A stretch of DNA of 62,114 nucleotides from Campylobacterales bacterium (GTDB lineage: Bacteria > Campylobacterota > Campylobacteria > Campylobacterales > Sulfurospirillaceae), in contig JAJRPV010000068.1 of NCBI GenBank assembly GCA_024280575.1, positions 1-62,114 of the forward strand, in the 5' to 3' direction. Position 1 is the first letter of the stretch, and each line of letters starts with the position of its first letter. A program made the translations under genes and the position numbers. The notes beneath the pieces were generated by a model that had not been told where the DNA came from, made no database searches, and worked only from the letters and a program-made list of their open reading frames with translations. Below are positions 35,739-45,615 of the stretch, one piece after another.

Positions 35739-36797
35739 TTATATTCCAATACTGTTCATAAGCTCCTGGGGTTGCGTAGAAAATCTTATGGCATTTTCTT
35801 TTGAAATTATTTTTGCATTTAAATTTTTTATCATGGACTGTGTTTGGGTAATCATTCCGGTTTTTTGTTGATTTAGTTGCATTTGAGAATAAATTTGATG
35901 AAGTTTATTTTCTCTTATAAGATTTGCTATTGCCGAATTATTGATCAATATTTCATGTATGGCAACCCGACCACTTCCAATTCTAGGTAGTAGGGCTTGT
36001 GAGATTACTGCATAGAGTGAAGTTGATAGCATATTTCTAACCTGTACCTGCTCAGCACCTTCAAAGCTATCTACTATTCTATTTATTGTTTGGACAGCAG
36101 AATTAGTATGAAGAGTTGCAAAAACAAGGTGTCCGGTCTCAGCTGCGGTTATCGCAGTGCTGATTGTTTCTGTATCTCTTAACTCGCCGACTAGTATAAT
36201 ATCTAGATCTTCACGAAGTGAAAATTTAAGCCCCCTGGCAAAACTTTTGGTATCCGTACCAACATTTCTATGAGAAAAAAGAGATTTTTTATTAGTATGA
36301 ACAAATTCCACAGGGTCTTCAACTGTAATTATATGTTTGCTTTCGCTGATATTTATCTCATTTAAAAGGGCTGCAAGAGTAGTAGATTTTCCGCTACCTG
36401 TTGGACCAGTTACTAAGATTAAGCCTTTTTCTCTTAGAATTAAATCTTTAAAGATAGGTGGGCATCTTAAATCTTCTAAAGAAGGAATTTCTATAGGAAT
36501 AATTCTAAAAGCAGCAGCTAATTCACCATTCATTGTATAATAATAATTTGCACGAAAACGCCCAATATCTGGAAATTCCAAAGCGAAGTCTAATTCTCTG
36601 TCTTCCTCTAGCGCCTTTTTTTGTTTATCACTTAAGAGAGTGTAACACATCTCCTCAATTGCGACACCATCAAGTTTGTCCATATCTAACGGGACCAATA
36701 CCCCATCAATTCTTATTTGAGGTTCACTTCGACTTACTATGTGTAAATCCGAAGCTTTATAGTTAACGACATTCTTCAGTAGTGCTTTTATATTCAT
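35739..36797 (-). CDS. pilT: Type IV pilus retraction ATPase, PilT-like
   Basis: A 352-residue GspE-superfamily ATPase. The N-terminal PAS-like domain carries KASDLHIVSRSEPQIRIDG; Walker A is VTGPTGSGKSTTLAA, the Asp box RFRANYYYTMNG, Walker B LVGELRDTETIS, and the His box TGHLVFATLHTNSA. PilT enzymes depolymerise type IV pili, supporting twitching and DNA uptake. No other pilus genes are nearby. Confidence 0.9.
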   Translation of the reverse strand: MNIKALLKNVVNYKASDLHIVSRSEPQIRIDGVLVPLDMDKLDGVAIEEMCYTLLSDKQKKALEEDRELDFALEFPDIGRFRANYYYTMNGELAAAFRIIPIEIPSLEDLRCPPIFKDLILREKGLILVTGPTGSGKSTTLAALLNEINISESKHIITVEDPVEFVHTNKKSLFSHRNVGTDTKSFARGLKFSLREDLDIILVGELRDTETISTAITAAETGHLVFATLHTNSAVQTINRIVDSFEGAEQVQVRNMLSTSLYAVISQALLPRIGSGRVAIHEILINNSAIANLIRENKLHQIYSQMQLNQQKTGMITQTQSMIKNLNAKIISKENAIRFSTQPQELMNSIGI

Positions 36798-36808
36798 AAA
36801 TTTTGTTC

Positions 36809-37099
36809 CTATTCGATTATTTTTGGTACTATAAAATACCTATTTTCAGCTTTTGGAGCATTTTCTAATATGGTTTCTATGATTTCTTCATTAACGCTAG
36901 GAATATCCTCTCTAAATGGAGTACCTCCTTTTAGTGTTGTAAAAGTAGCTTTTTCATGACTTAAATCTAGCTCATTTAAAATTTCAACGAAACCTACAAT
37001 TTTGTTTAATTCAGCAATGGCTTCTTCTCTTTTATTGTCATCTATTTTTAAGGCAGATAATTTTTCTAGTTTGGATAAAAGTTTATCATCTATTTGCAT
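36809..37099 (-). CDS. gatC: Glutamyl-tRNA(Gln) amidotransferase subunit C
   Basis: A 96-residue subunit of GatCAB, which converts Glu-tRNA(Gln) and Asp-tRNA(Asn) to their amide forms. Family pattern: LLSKLEKLSALKIDD, ELNKIVGFVEILNELDL, FREDIPSV and ENAPKAENRYFIVPKIIE. It precedes pilT by 11 bp. gatA and gatB are elsewhere. Confidence 0.93.
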   Translation of the reverse strand: MQIDDKLLSKLEKLSALKIDDNKREEAIAELNKIVGFVEILNELDLSHEKATFTTLKGGTPFREDIPSVNEEIIETILENAPKAENRYFIVPKIIE

Positions 37100-37138
37100 A
37101 TCTCGTTCTCCTAGAGTCTTTTAGTTAAAGTACCTAGC

Positions 37139-37181
37139 ATTATAGCAAAAAATATATACAAAGAGATAATTTATGTATAAT
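37139..37181. promoter_or_regulatory. Divergent -10 elements between gatC and the YfgM-like gene
   Basis: A minus-strand TATAAT at 37144-37139 faces gatC, and a plus-strand TATAAT at 37176-37181 faces the gene at 37225. They are 31 bp apart in a 125-bp gap that holds no other evident feature. Confidence 0.5.
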
Positions 37182-37224
37182 ATGATAAAATAACGGGCTA
37201 AAAAGTACTAACAAAGGAATAAAT

Positions 37225-37809
37225 TTGAGTTTAAAAGAAAATATAAAAAGTGTTAAAGAAGAAATTGGTGCAGAGGAACAGTTTTTAGAAAGTATTATAA
37301 AAAGTGAAAGGTTTTATAAGAAATATAAGAGACAAATTCAAGTTTTGGTAGTTGTAGTTGTTTTAGGAGGTCTAGGGTATGCTGGTTTTGATATTGTTAA
37401 AAAAAGAAATTTAAGATTATCTAATGAGGCATATGAACAACTGTCTAAGAATCCAAATGATAAAAAATTAGCGACTATTCTTAAAGATAAAAATATTAAT
37501 TTATATAATGTTTATATATTTAAAGAAGCTATAAAAACAAATAATGTTGAAAAACTAAAAGAGATATCAAAAGACAAAAGAAATGAAATATTAGCCGACA
37601 TTTCAAAATATCAATTAGAGCAGATTCAAAATTCAAAAGTAGTAGATAGTAAACTATTGAAAGGTTTTTCTCTTTTAGAAGAAGGTTTTGATTTATTAAA
37701 AGTCAATAAAATAACTGAAGCAAAATTAAAGTTTGCTCAAATTGACCCAAATTCTCCATTATCTAGAATAGTAAAAAATCTTGAACATTACCAAGGTAAA
37801 ATGAAATGA
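37225..37809 (+). CDS. YfgM-like membrane-anchored helical protein
   Basis: 194 residues: a short cytoplasmic start, one membrane helix (about 38-57, QIQVLVVVVVLGGLGYAGF), then a periplasmic helical part resembling TPR-like ancillary proteins. The TTG start has AAAGGAAT upstream. It is followed, with a four-base overlap, by a BamB-like lipoprotein. In E. coli yfgM lies directly before bamB and its product works with the periplasmic SecYEG chaperone network; the same pairing here is the main support. Sequence similarity to YfgM itself is not obvious by eye. Confidence 0.55.
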   Translation: MSLKENIKSVKEEIGAEEQFLESIIKSERFYKKYKRQIQVLVVVVVLGGLGYAGFDIVKKRNLRLSNEAYEQLSKNPNDKKLATILKDKNINLYNVYIFKEAIKTNNVEKLKEISKDKRNEILADISKYQLEQIQNSKVVDSKLLKGFSLLEEGFDLLKVNKITEAKLKFAQIDPNSPLSRIVKNLEHYQGKMK

Positions 37810-38816
37810 AAATTTTTAATATAGTTTTTTTATTGCTAATTTCTTTTATACTGTTTTCTGGTTGTAGCTCAAAAAGAGAGTATTTTGAACCTAAAAATGT
37901 TTCATATGAAGTGAGTTACGATGGAACTTTACCTGCTGAGATTGTTGATGTAACAAGAGGAGGAGCTACTTTAAGTAACGGTCAAATAATAACTAGCGAT
38001 GGTTTGCAAAATATAAAAGTGCCGCAAGGCTTTACATTTTTAGGAAATGATAACGGAAAATATCTTGCTACTTCAAAATGTGGAAAATTGATAGTACTAA
38101 ATAGCAAATCTAAGATAATATATAAGAGAAAGTTTGAAAATGCTATTGCATCAGCAGAGATTAAAAAGTCTAAAATTGCTATAGTTCTTTCTTCAAATAG
38201 AGAACTTCTTTTGGATATGAATACAGATAAAATAACTTTTGATTTACAAGGAGACAGTGTATATGCGCTTGATTCTAGAATCGCTGCACCCTATTTTCTT
38301 AATAGCTTAATTATTTATCCTACGCTTGATGGAAAGTTATTGATAATAGATGAGAAAAGTGGAAAAGTTGTGAGAGATGTAGTAGTTGGCAATGAAAAGT
38401 TTTTTGGAAATATTATTTATTTAGGAGTCTTGGGTAATCACTTAGTCGCTGCTACAAATAAAAGAGTGATTTCAATAAACCCAAAATCTATGGGAATACT
38501 TGATGAAGATGTAAAAGATGTGATTGTTTTGAAAAACAGAATTTTTGTTTTTACAAAAGATGGGTCAGTTATATTGTGTGATGCAGATTTAAATGAGTTA
38601 AAAAGAAGAAAATTTCCTTTTGCAGTTTTTGCCGGCGCCATTTATGGAAATTTTATTTATATGATTGAAAGAGGAGGATATTTGATAGCTACAGATATCG
38701 ATTTAATTTCAACAAATATATATAAAATGCCGGATAATATAGATTCATTTTTGTACTTCACTAAAGATGCTCTTTATTATAAAGATAAATTTTTTAAACT
38801 TGCAAAAAAGAAGTAA
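37806..38816 (+). CDS. BamB-like beta-propeller lipoprotein
   Basis: 336 residues with a lipoprotein signal (FLLLISFILFSGCSSKR, Cys about 20). The rest consists of repeated short strands with blades of the PQQ/WD type (KYLATSKCGKLIVLNSKSKI, YPTLDGKLLIIDEKSGKVV, DGSVILCDADLNELKRR). Such propellers include BamB, the scaffold of the outer-membrane protein assembly complex. The pairing with the YfgM-like gene supports that reading. Other propeller lipoproteins are possible. Confidence 0.65.
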   Translation: MKIFNIVFLLLISFILFSGCSSKREYFEPKNVSYEVSYDGTLPAEIVDVTRGGATLSNGQIITSDGLQNIKVPQGFTFLGNDNGKYLATSKCGKLIVLNSKSKIIYKRKFENAIASAEIKKSKIAIVLSSNRELLLDMNTDKITFDLQGDSVYALDSRIAAPYFLNSLIIYPTLDGKLLIIDEKSGKVVRDVVVGNEKFFGNIIYLGVLGNHLVAATNKRVISINPKSMGILDEDVKDVIVLKNRIFVFTKDGSVILCDADLNELKRRKFPFAVFAGAIYGNFIYMIERGGYLIATDIDLISTNIYKMPDNIDSFLYFTKDALYYKDKFFKLAKKK

Positions 38817-38817
38817 T

Positions 38818-39141
38818 TTGAAAAAAGTTATTGATTTGTTATGTACAAAAGGAATTTTGCTAAAATCTTTAGATGAGATAGATTTAAAAATTTTAAACAC
38901 GAGAAAAAAAATTAAAATTTTTTCTGGTGTTACAGAAAAGAAATATTTTATTGTTATATTTTTTATAGAGCAAAAGAGCAGATTTGTCGTAAAAAATGCC
39001 AAAGAAATTGTAGAGTTAGAAAATAGACTTGAAGCGGTAAAAAATCATATATATAAGAAAAAATATATAGTTTTGGATTCTCCTTTGTGTTCTCACGCAA
39101 AAGATTTTTTAACAAAAGATAACTGGAAGATTTTGGAGTGA
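38818..39141 (+). CDS. Hypothetical 107-residue protein
   Basis: The TTG at 38818 (MKKVIDLLCTKGILLKSLDE) follows AAAAAAGAAG and lies one base after the preceding stop codon. An upstream in-frame ATG at 38767 would overlap the previous gene and lacks a binding site. The product is basic and alpha/beta, with VIFFIEQKSRFVVKNAKEIVELE in the middle and CSHAKDFL near the end. I recognise no family. Tight spacing with the BamB-like gene and coaX implies one transcript. Confidence 0.65.
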   Translation: MKKVIDLLCTKGILLKSLDEIDLKILNTRKKIKIFSGVTEKKYFIVIFFIEQKSRFVVKNAKEIVELENRLEAVKNHIYKKKYIVLDSPLCSHAKDFLTKDNWKILE

Positions 39142-39145
39142 AAAG

Positions 39146-39793
39146 GTGATACTTTGCGACATAGGAAACCATAACGCTGATATTTTTCATAATGGAAAAA
39201 TTTGGAGTATAAATCTTAGTGAATTTCAAAATTATAGACCAGAAGAAAAGGTATATTACATAAGTGTAAATGAATTTTTTTTGAAAAAATTAAAAGATTT
39301 ACCAAATTTTATAAATATTGAATCTTTATTCGATTTTGATACTATTTATCAAGGCATGGGAATTGATAGAATAGCGGCCTGCACAGCCATAGATGATGGA
39401 ATGGTAGTAGATGCAGGAAGTGCGATTACGGTTGATATTATGTCAAATTCTATTCATTTGGGTGGATTTATTATTCCTGGTCTCTCCTCTTATGAAAAAT
39501 GTTTCGCAGAAATATCTGAGCGATTGAAATTTAGATTAAATCCAAATATAGATCTTGAAGCTTTACCTCAAAAAACGACAAATGCTTTGTCTTATGGTGT
39601 AATAAAACCTATTATAATGATTTTGAGTGATTCCTGCAAAGATAAAACAATTTATTTTACAGGAGGAGATGGAAAGTTCTTTTCTAAATATTTTAAGAAT
39701 TCAATTTATGACAGAACACTAGTGTTTAGAGGAATGAAAAAAACTATAGAAAAAAATTATGAAAGTTTAAATATGTGGGAGAATTTATGTTAA
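39146..39793 (+). CDS. coaX: Type III pantothenate kinase
   Basis: Phosphorylates pantothenate in the first step of coenzyme A synthesis; the type III enzyme needs a monovalent cation and has no P-loop. 215 residues: LCDIGNHNADIF at the start, QGMGIDRIAAC, VVDAGSAITVDIM with the catalytic Asp, GGFIIPGLSSY and TGGDGKFF. GTG start. It overlaps hisG by seven bases. Confidence 0.9.
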   Translation: MILCDIGNHNADIFHNGKIWSINLSEFQNYRPEEKVYYISVNEFFLKKLKDLPNFINIESLFDFDTIYQGMGIDRIAACTAIDDGMVVDAGSAITVDIMSNSIHLGGFIIPGLSSYEKCFAEISERLKFRLNPNIDLEALPQKTTNALSYGVIKPIIMILSDSCKDKTIYFTGGDGKFFSKYFKNSIYDRTLVFRGMKKTIEKNYESLNMWENLC

Positions 39794-40395
39794 GTATAGC
39801 ATTGCCAAAAGGAAGAATTGCAAAAGAAACTTTAGATATTTTTGAAGAAATATTTGATAAAAAATTTGTATTTGAAGATAGAAAATTAATATTAGAAACA
39901 GATGGATTTAGGTTTTTGCTTGTTAGAAACCAAGATGTGCCTTCGTATGTTTTGCATCAAGCTGCAGATATTGGTGTTGTAGGGTTAGATGTACTTGAAG
40001 AAAAAGATGAAGATTTGGTAAGATTATTGGATTTAAACATAGGAAAATGCAAGGTTTGTGTCGGTATTATGGATAATAAGGAGATAGATTATTCATTGCC
40101 AGAAATTAAAATAGCAACCAAAATGTCAAATATAGCACAAAAATATTTTTCTAAAAAAGCCATGGGTGTTAAGATAATAAAACTATATGGTTCTATTGAA
40201 TTAGCTCCGCTAGTGGGCTTAAGTGATGCAATTGTTGATATAGTTGAAACTGGAGCCACTATGAAACAAAATGGGTTAAAAGCTGTTGAAACAATTATGG
40301 AATCATCAGCATACCTCATATCGAATAAAAATAGTTTTATTGAGAAAAAAGATGAAATAATATCGTTATATGAAAAAATCCAAAAAGTTCTTTAA
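39787..40395 (+). CDS. hisG: ATP phosphoribosyltransferase, short form
   Basis: First enzyme of histidine synthesis. 202 residues beginning MLSIALPKGRIAKETL; an in-frame ATG at 39775 is less likely, as GGGAGAATTT lies just before 39787. The block LYGSIELAPLVGLSDAIVDIVETGATMK is the PRPP-binding signature. There is no C-terminal regulatory domain, so this is the short form that needs the HisZ subunit, which is not in the window. It meets the opposing receiver gene tail to tail with a four-base overlap. Confidence 0.93.
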   Translation: MLSIALPKGRIAKETLDIFEEIFDKKFVFEDRKLILETDGFRFLLVRNQDVPSYVLHQAADIGVVGLDVLEEKDEDLVRLLDLNIGKCKVCVGIMDNKEIDYSLPEIKIATKMSNIAQKYFSKKAMGVKIIKLYGSIELAPLVGLSDAIVDIVETGATMKQNGLKAVETIMESSAYLISNKNSFIEKKDEIISLYEKIQKVL

Positions 40396-40769
40396 AGTAA
40401 ATTTTTTATTTTTAAAATTTTTTCATTTAATTCTTGTTCTCTAATCGGTTTAACAAGAAAATCGAATGCACCGCTGTCATAAGCTTTATGTTTCATGGTT
40501 TCATCTGTTGTTAGAATTATAATTGGAATATTTTTTTTCTCCGGCATTGAAAAAAGATTTTCCATAAACTCTATCCCATTCATAATTGGCATTCTAATAT
40601 CAAGCAAAACAATATCTATATCATCATTTTTTTTTATTTTATCAAGTGCATCTAGACCGTCTTTTGCCTCAATTACTTCTAGGATATTAGGATTTTTTTT
40701 CAACATCGTATGAATAAGTTTTAAGTTTATAATATCATCATCAACAGCCAATAGCTTCAGTCCTCTATC
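40392..40769 (-). CDS. Single-domain response regulator
   Basis: A 125-residue receiver: LLAVDDDIIN at the start (acidic cluster), phosphoacceptor in IVLLDIRMPIMNG, ILTTDE and the Lys in FDFLVKPIREQEL. There is no output domain. I choose ATG 40769, preceded by AGGGGAT, over a TTG at 40802. It is the last gene of a signalling cluster with a hybrid kinase and an HPt protein and is probably a phosphorelay intermediate or terminal output. Confidence 0.82.
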   Translation of the reverse strand, partial: DRGLKLLAVDDDIINLKLIHTMLKKNPNILEVIEAKDGLDALDKIKKNDDIDIVLLDIRMPIMNGIEFMENLFSMPEKKNIPIIILTTDETMKHKAYDSGAFDFLVKPIREQELNEKILKIKNLL

Positions 40770-40818
40770 CATTCTGTTTATCCCCTGTTTTTCTAGATAC
40801 AATTTTATAGTTTTTCAT

Positions 40819-43800
40819 CTATATGTTATCCTTAATTATTCTATCGAGTTCATTTTTGTTTATAGAGTTTGAAGCAACAGCATCAAATAATAATTTTTCT
40901 TCCTCAGGTATGTGAGTGGTTGAATCCATAAACAGTATTGTTTTTGAAAAACCTACCTGTTGCTTTAAATTTGCATCTTTAATTAATTTTGATATTTCAG
41001 AAGTTTTTAAATCATTAATCTCTTCGTCAAATATTATTAATCTATAAAAATCATTTAGAATCTTTTCTTTAAAATCATCTATGTTTTTAGCAGTATCCAC
41101 ATCTTTATACATTTTGGAAATAATACTTGAGAAAATTTTAGTTTCTATTGGACTTTTCTTAAAAACAAGTATATTGTTTTTCAATGTGTTTGCTATGGTT
41201 TTTTTACTCTTGTCATCATTTGCTATTTCTTGTTTCTCTTTATTGTGTATTATTTGAATGTCATCTGATTCATCTTGTGGTTGGTCTATTTTATCTTGGA
41301 TAAAAATGTTTAAAACATTTAAAATACTATCTTTTTTAATCGGTTTTGTTATATATTCATCAAGACCCTCTTTCATAAATCTTTCTCGATCGCCTTTTAA
41401 AGCATTTGCAGTAATAGCGATTATAGGAATATGCGGAATACTCATTTCGCTCTCATATTTTAAGATTTCTTGAGTAGATATAACACCATCCATCACAGGC
41501 ATAGCAATATCCATAAAAATTAAATCATAATTATTTTGTTTTCTTTTTTCTAGTGCCTCTAAGCCGTCAACTGCTATTGTGACATTTAGCCCTAAATCTT
41601 GTAAGGTTCTTGTGATTAATTTTTGATTTATTTCGTTATCTTCAGCTACTAAGACATCAGCATTAAATTTTTTGCCATATGAAGAGGTAATTCTTGGTTT
41701 AACTTCTGGTGCTTCTTTTGTAGGAAGAAATTGTCTACCAGCTTTTAAAATTCTTATGATTTTTGACATATTTATCGGTTCATATATTGGAGTTATATAT
41801 TTTGTTTTTAGTAAATCAAATTTAGATTGCTGTGTTGCTTTAAGTATGATTATAATAGGTAATTTAATTTTTGCATATTCATCTATCTCATCTTTGCTTA
41901 AATCTTCATAGTCCGCAACAATTATATTGCATCCTGATCTATAAATTAAATTTTTAAGACTATTGAAATCACTATAAAACTTTACATCAGCTCCAAAATA
42001 ATGGAAATAGTTATATATGAACTGGCTATGAGGTTTTGGTGTGTCGGCTGATGACAATACGGCACAATTATATTCACTAAAAGAGCCCATATAATCCTCG
42101 CTACTTGAGCTTGATTCATCAAATTCAAGAGTAAAGAAAAACTTAGATCCCTTCCCCGGCTCGCTTTCTAGTGCTAGGTTTCCACCCATCATTTCAATAT
42201 ATTTTGAAGAAATTGTAAGTCCTAGTCCGGTTCCTCCAAATTTTCTTGTAATTGTAGAGTCAGCCTGTGAAAAAGCACTAAAAATATCTTTTAGTTTATC
42301 TTTTTCTATACCATTCCAGTATCTTGCACACTGAAATATATCTTAGTTTTTCCTTCAGGCATTCCGTCAATTTTTTTGATTTCTGTTGTTATATATCCAT
42401 TTTCTTTTGTAAATTTGACAGCATTGCTCAAGAGATTTATAAGAACTTCTTTTATTTTAGTGACATCACCTTTTATATACTTATTTAAATTAGGATCAAT
42501 ATAAGCAGAAAGGTGTATTCCTTTTTCAGCAGCTTTTGGTCCATATACCTCCAAAGCATTTTCGAATTCCTCTATGGGAGAAAAGAGTATTTCATCTATT
42601 TCAACTTTATTGCTTTCAACTTTGGATAAATCTAAAATATTATTTATAATAGCAAGTAAATTTTCTGAACTCTTTTCGATTACATCGACAAATTCTCTCT
42701 TTTCATCATCTAAATCTGTTCCTTTTAAAAGTTCAGTAAAACCAACAATACCATTTAATGGAGTTCTTATCTCGTGAGACATATTTGCTAAAAAAATACT
42801 TTTAGCAGCACTGGCTTCTTTGGCAGAATCTTTTTCCTTCGCGATATTGTCAATAGCTTGGTTTATAATATTATATGCCTTGCTCATTCCCTCAGATGTG
42901 CTGAAATCAACATCTTCTTTTGTTTCTGCCAATTCTTCAACTTTTTTAAATATTCCCTCTAGTCCTTCAATGTTCTTTTTGAATTGCCTAGAAAGCATTA
43001 CTCCTAAAAACATGAAAACTATAGAAGTGAGCCATGTGATACCGGCTGAAATAAGCTGACCGATATTTTGATTTTTGTAAAGTTTTACATCTTCTAGCAG
43101 TGAGCTTTGCATATATTTTGAAGATTTTTGCAACATAGCAATTTTTTTACTCATTATATTAAACCAAAGTGTTGGGTCAATCAAATACTCTCCACTTTGT
43201 GCTGACATAATCAAATCTTTTTTTGCATCAAAAACATCATTTAATATTTTTTTACCCGCTTTAGAGTGGTATAAAGTTGATATTCTCATTTTTGAGACAG
43301 GATCTTTAAGTTGTTCAAGACTAAAAGTGTTTGTTTTCCCTGATATGGATAACCAAGTTTTTATATCCTTTCCACTAAATGGCACATATTCAGTAATTAT
43401 TTTTGATATAAAGTCTCTCTCTTGCGAATTGTACTCTACATCGTTCATATTTGCAATTAATGATGAACTCAATGAAACAATATCTGAATTAGTAACTATG
43501 TCTTTTAAAGTTTTTAACTCAGCTAGTATATTGTTATTAATTTTTGAATAATATGAGAAAAATATGTTATTAAAATCAATATCTTTAAGAGAGTCAATTT
43601 TGCTTCTTACATTGCCAATTTGATTCAATTGATTTATTATTTGTTTGATTCTTTGGTCGGAACCGCGCTTTTTGTAGTACATGTAAAATTTCTTCATACT
43701 GCTATTTACAATCAGTCTTTGTTTGGCTAATTCTTCTTTTGAAATATGTCCGTTACTAGCAATAAATGTGGAACTAAGACCTCTTTCTTTTGCAATTTCA

Positions 43801-43967
43801 TTGGATAAATTTTCTAGAACGGCTGTACTTTTTAATTTGCTTTCAATAAAAATAGCTTTATTGTATTGATTGTAAGATAAATATAAAAAATACGATGAAA
43901 ATATAAAAAGAATAATAATTGGATATAGACCAATAATCTTTAAGGTATTTTGCATTTTTAATTTCAT
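40819..43967 (-). pseudogene. Hybrid histidine kinase with NIT sensor and three receiver-type domains, one-base frameshift
   Basis: Order in the product: TM helix (about 12-32); a NIT-like periplasmic sensor (NEIAKERGLSSTFIAS), known to sense nitrate/nitrite; a second TM; HisKA with phosphoacceptor His in FLANMSHEIRTPLNG; HATPase_c (NLLSNAVKFTKENG, then GGTGLGLTIS); a degenerate receiver; a canonical receiver (VLVAEDNEINQ, FMDIAMPVMDG, ITKPIKK); and a degenerate third receiver. At about 42312-42318 the coding strand reads ACTGGAATGGTATAG; one extra base restores DTGIGIEKDKLKDIFSAFSQ. The length is 3149 bp, one short of a multiple of three. Repaired size about 1049 residues. Confidence 0.8.
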
Positions 43968-44377
43968 TTTGATGCCTTTTGTTTAAATTTGATATTATAA
44001 ATTCTTACAATTTTTTTACACTCTTTTAGGTTTTTTTTAAGTCCTTTTTTAAGTAATAAAATTGCTTTATCTTTATTTGTATCATTTTTAAGGTATGCTT
44101 CAGATAGGAAGCAAGTTGCCCTTAAATTTCCACTTTGAACAGATTTTTTTAGATAGATAATTGCTTTCTCCCTATCTGGCAAAATCCCCTCTCCGTATAA
44201 ATATATTTTTCCTAGCATAAAATTAGCCTGAATTGAGCGATCTTTTTTAATTGCCAATTCAAATGATGTTTTGGCATCCTTAAAATTTCCATTTTTATAA
44301 AAAATCATGCCATCTCTGAAGTTGCTAGCTTGGAGAATTGAAATAATTATGGTGATAAAGAGTAAAAGTCTTTTCAA
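43964..44377 (-). CDS. Small Sel1/TPR-repeat periplasmic protein
   Basis: 137 residues with an N-terminal signal sequence (LLLFITIIISILQASNF). Sel1-type repeats follow: KNGNFKDAKTSFELAIKK, MLGKIYLYGEGILPDREKAI, CFLSEAYLKNDTNKDKAI. Such repeats mediate protein contacts. It overlaps the kinase and the PAS/HPt gene by four bases on either side, so it probably belongs to the same signalling operon. Confidence 0.75.
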   Translation of the reverse strand: MKRLLLFITIIISILQASNFRDGMIFYKNGNFKDAKTSFELAIKKDRSIQANFMLGKIYLYGEGILPDREKAIIYLKKSVQSGNLRATCFLSEAYLKNDTNKDKAILLLKKGLKKNLKECKKIVRIYNIKFKQKASK

Positions 44378-45510
44378 GATAGCTGTTCCTCTAAATTTTT
44401 TATTTGTTTTTGAAATGATTGCAATAAGGCTTTTTCTTTGCCATTGTCTGAATTTTCAAGTATTAGATTTAGAGTATTTGTAATTTTAGAGATTTTTAAA
44501 TTTGAGGCAATTCCTTTTAATTTTATAGCCTCATTTTTGATAAAATCAATATCTAGGATATCTTTATTTGTTTTTTTGATATAATCTTCAGATTCATGAA
44601 TAAAATCTTCAATAATTTCGGCAATATCTCCCAAATCCATGCCTGTATCTTCAGCAATTCCCATAAAGTCGATATTTTCATATTCAACTTCTTCTTCGGA
44701 AAAATTATCTTTTATTGGTTCTTGTTCCGCACTGAATACTATATCAGCCTCATGATTTTCTAATGCTGTTGGAGTTGTTTGCAAATTCTCAGAAATTTCA
44801 TCTTCGTTTTCATCAAAAACAACTTTTAGTTTTATTGGCTTATCATCATCGGTAGCTATGCTTGCAGAAGTATCTTTAATATTAAGTTCAGAATTTATAT
44901 CATAATCATCTTCAATATGCAATTTAAAATCATCTTCAATATTTTTATTTTCATCATCGGTTATCTTTAGGTGAATGTTTTCAACATTCTTTTCATCTGC
45001 GTCAGCTACAATTTTGTTTTGATCTTCAGCCAATATGTCTTCAAAAGTTTGAATGATTTCATTTTGTTCAATTTTTTCTTTAGGTTGTTTTTCACTTACT
45101 TTATCAATTTCCATATTTTCATTAATTTTTTCTTCTAGATTAGAAAAGTCAATATCTGTTTTGATATTATAATCGGCAGAAGCCATAGTAGCAGAAATTT
45201 CAATGCTATACATGCTTGAACTTTTATTGATTTCATTGATTAGCAATACCTCGGATATAGTTATTTTTGCTTCTATTTCAGTACCATTTTTATGTTTTAT
45301 CAGTATATTTTTATTTGGGGCACCACTATGAAGAACATAGTCTATCCATGAAAAATTTTTGAATTTAGATATATAGCCAGGATGATTAACAAATAAATCG
45401 GCAAAATCGTTAAAATTACTTTTAAATTCTTCCATGTCTTCGTAACCGAGCATTGAGAGTTCACTTTGCCCCATGCCTAGAAAAATACTATTTTTGTCAT
45501 ATAAAATCAA
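44374..45510 (-). CDS. PAS and HPt domain phosphorelay protein
   Basis: 378 residues. Residues 1-120 resemble a PAS-like module (IFLGMGQSELSMLGYEDMEEF, then NILIKHKNGTEIEAKI). A long acidic low-complexity linker spans about 130-270. The C-terminal 100 residues form a helical bundle of HPt type (DLGDIAEIIEDFIHESEDYI, AIKLKGIASNLKISKITNTL). The usual HPt His (AHxLKG) is replaced: the segment reads EAIKLKGIASNL, so phosphotransfer competence is doubtful. It opens the signalling operon. Confidence 0.65.
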   Translation of the reverse strand: MILYDKNSIFLGMGQSELSMLGYEDMEEFKSNFNDFADLFVNHPGYISKFKNFSWIDYVLHSGAPNKNILIKHKNGTEIEAKITISEVLLINEINKSSSMYSIEISATMASADYNIKTDIDFSNLEEKINENMEIDKVSEKQPKEKIEQNEIIQTFEDILAEDQNKIVADADEKNVENIHLKITDDENKNIEDDFKLHIEDDYDINSELNIKDTSASIATDDDKPIKLKVVFDENEDEISENLQTTPTALENHEADIVFSAEQEPIKDNFSEEEVEYENIDFMGIAEDTGMDLGDIAEIIEDFIHESEDYIKKTNKDILDIDFIKNEAIKLKGIASNLKISKITNTLNLILENSDNGKEKALLQSFQKQIKNLEEQLS

Positions 45511-45615
45511 ATCATATCCTTTGGCTAATGTTATCGACTTAATACAAAGTAATAAAGTTCAATTTTAACTAAGTATTGCTTAAAGTCAAATTATGGATAA
45601 TAGCCTCTTTCCCCA

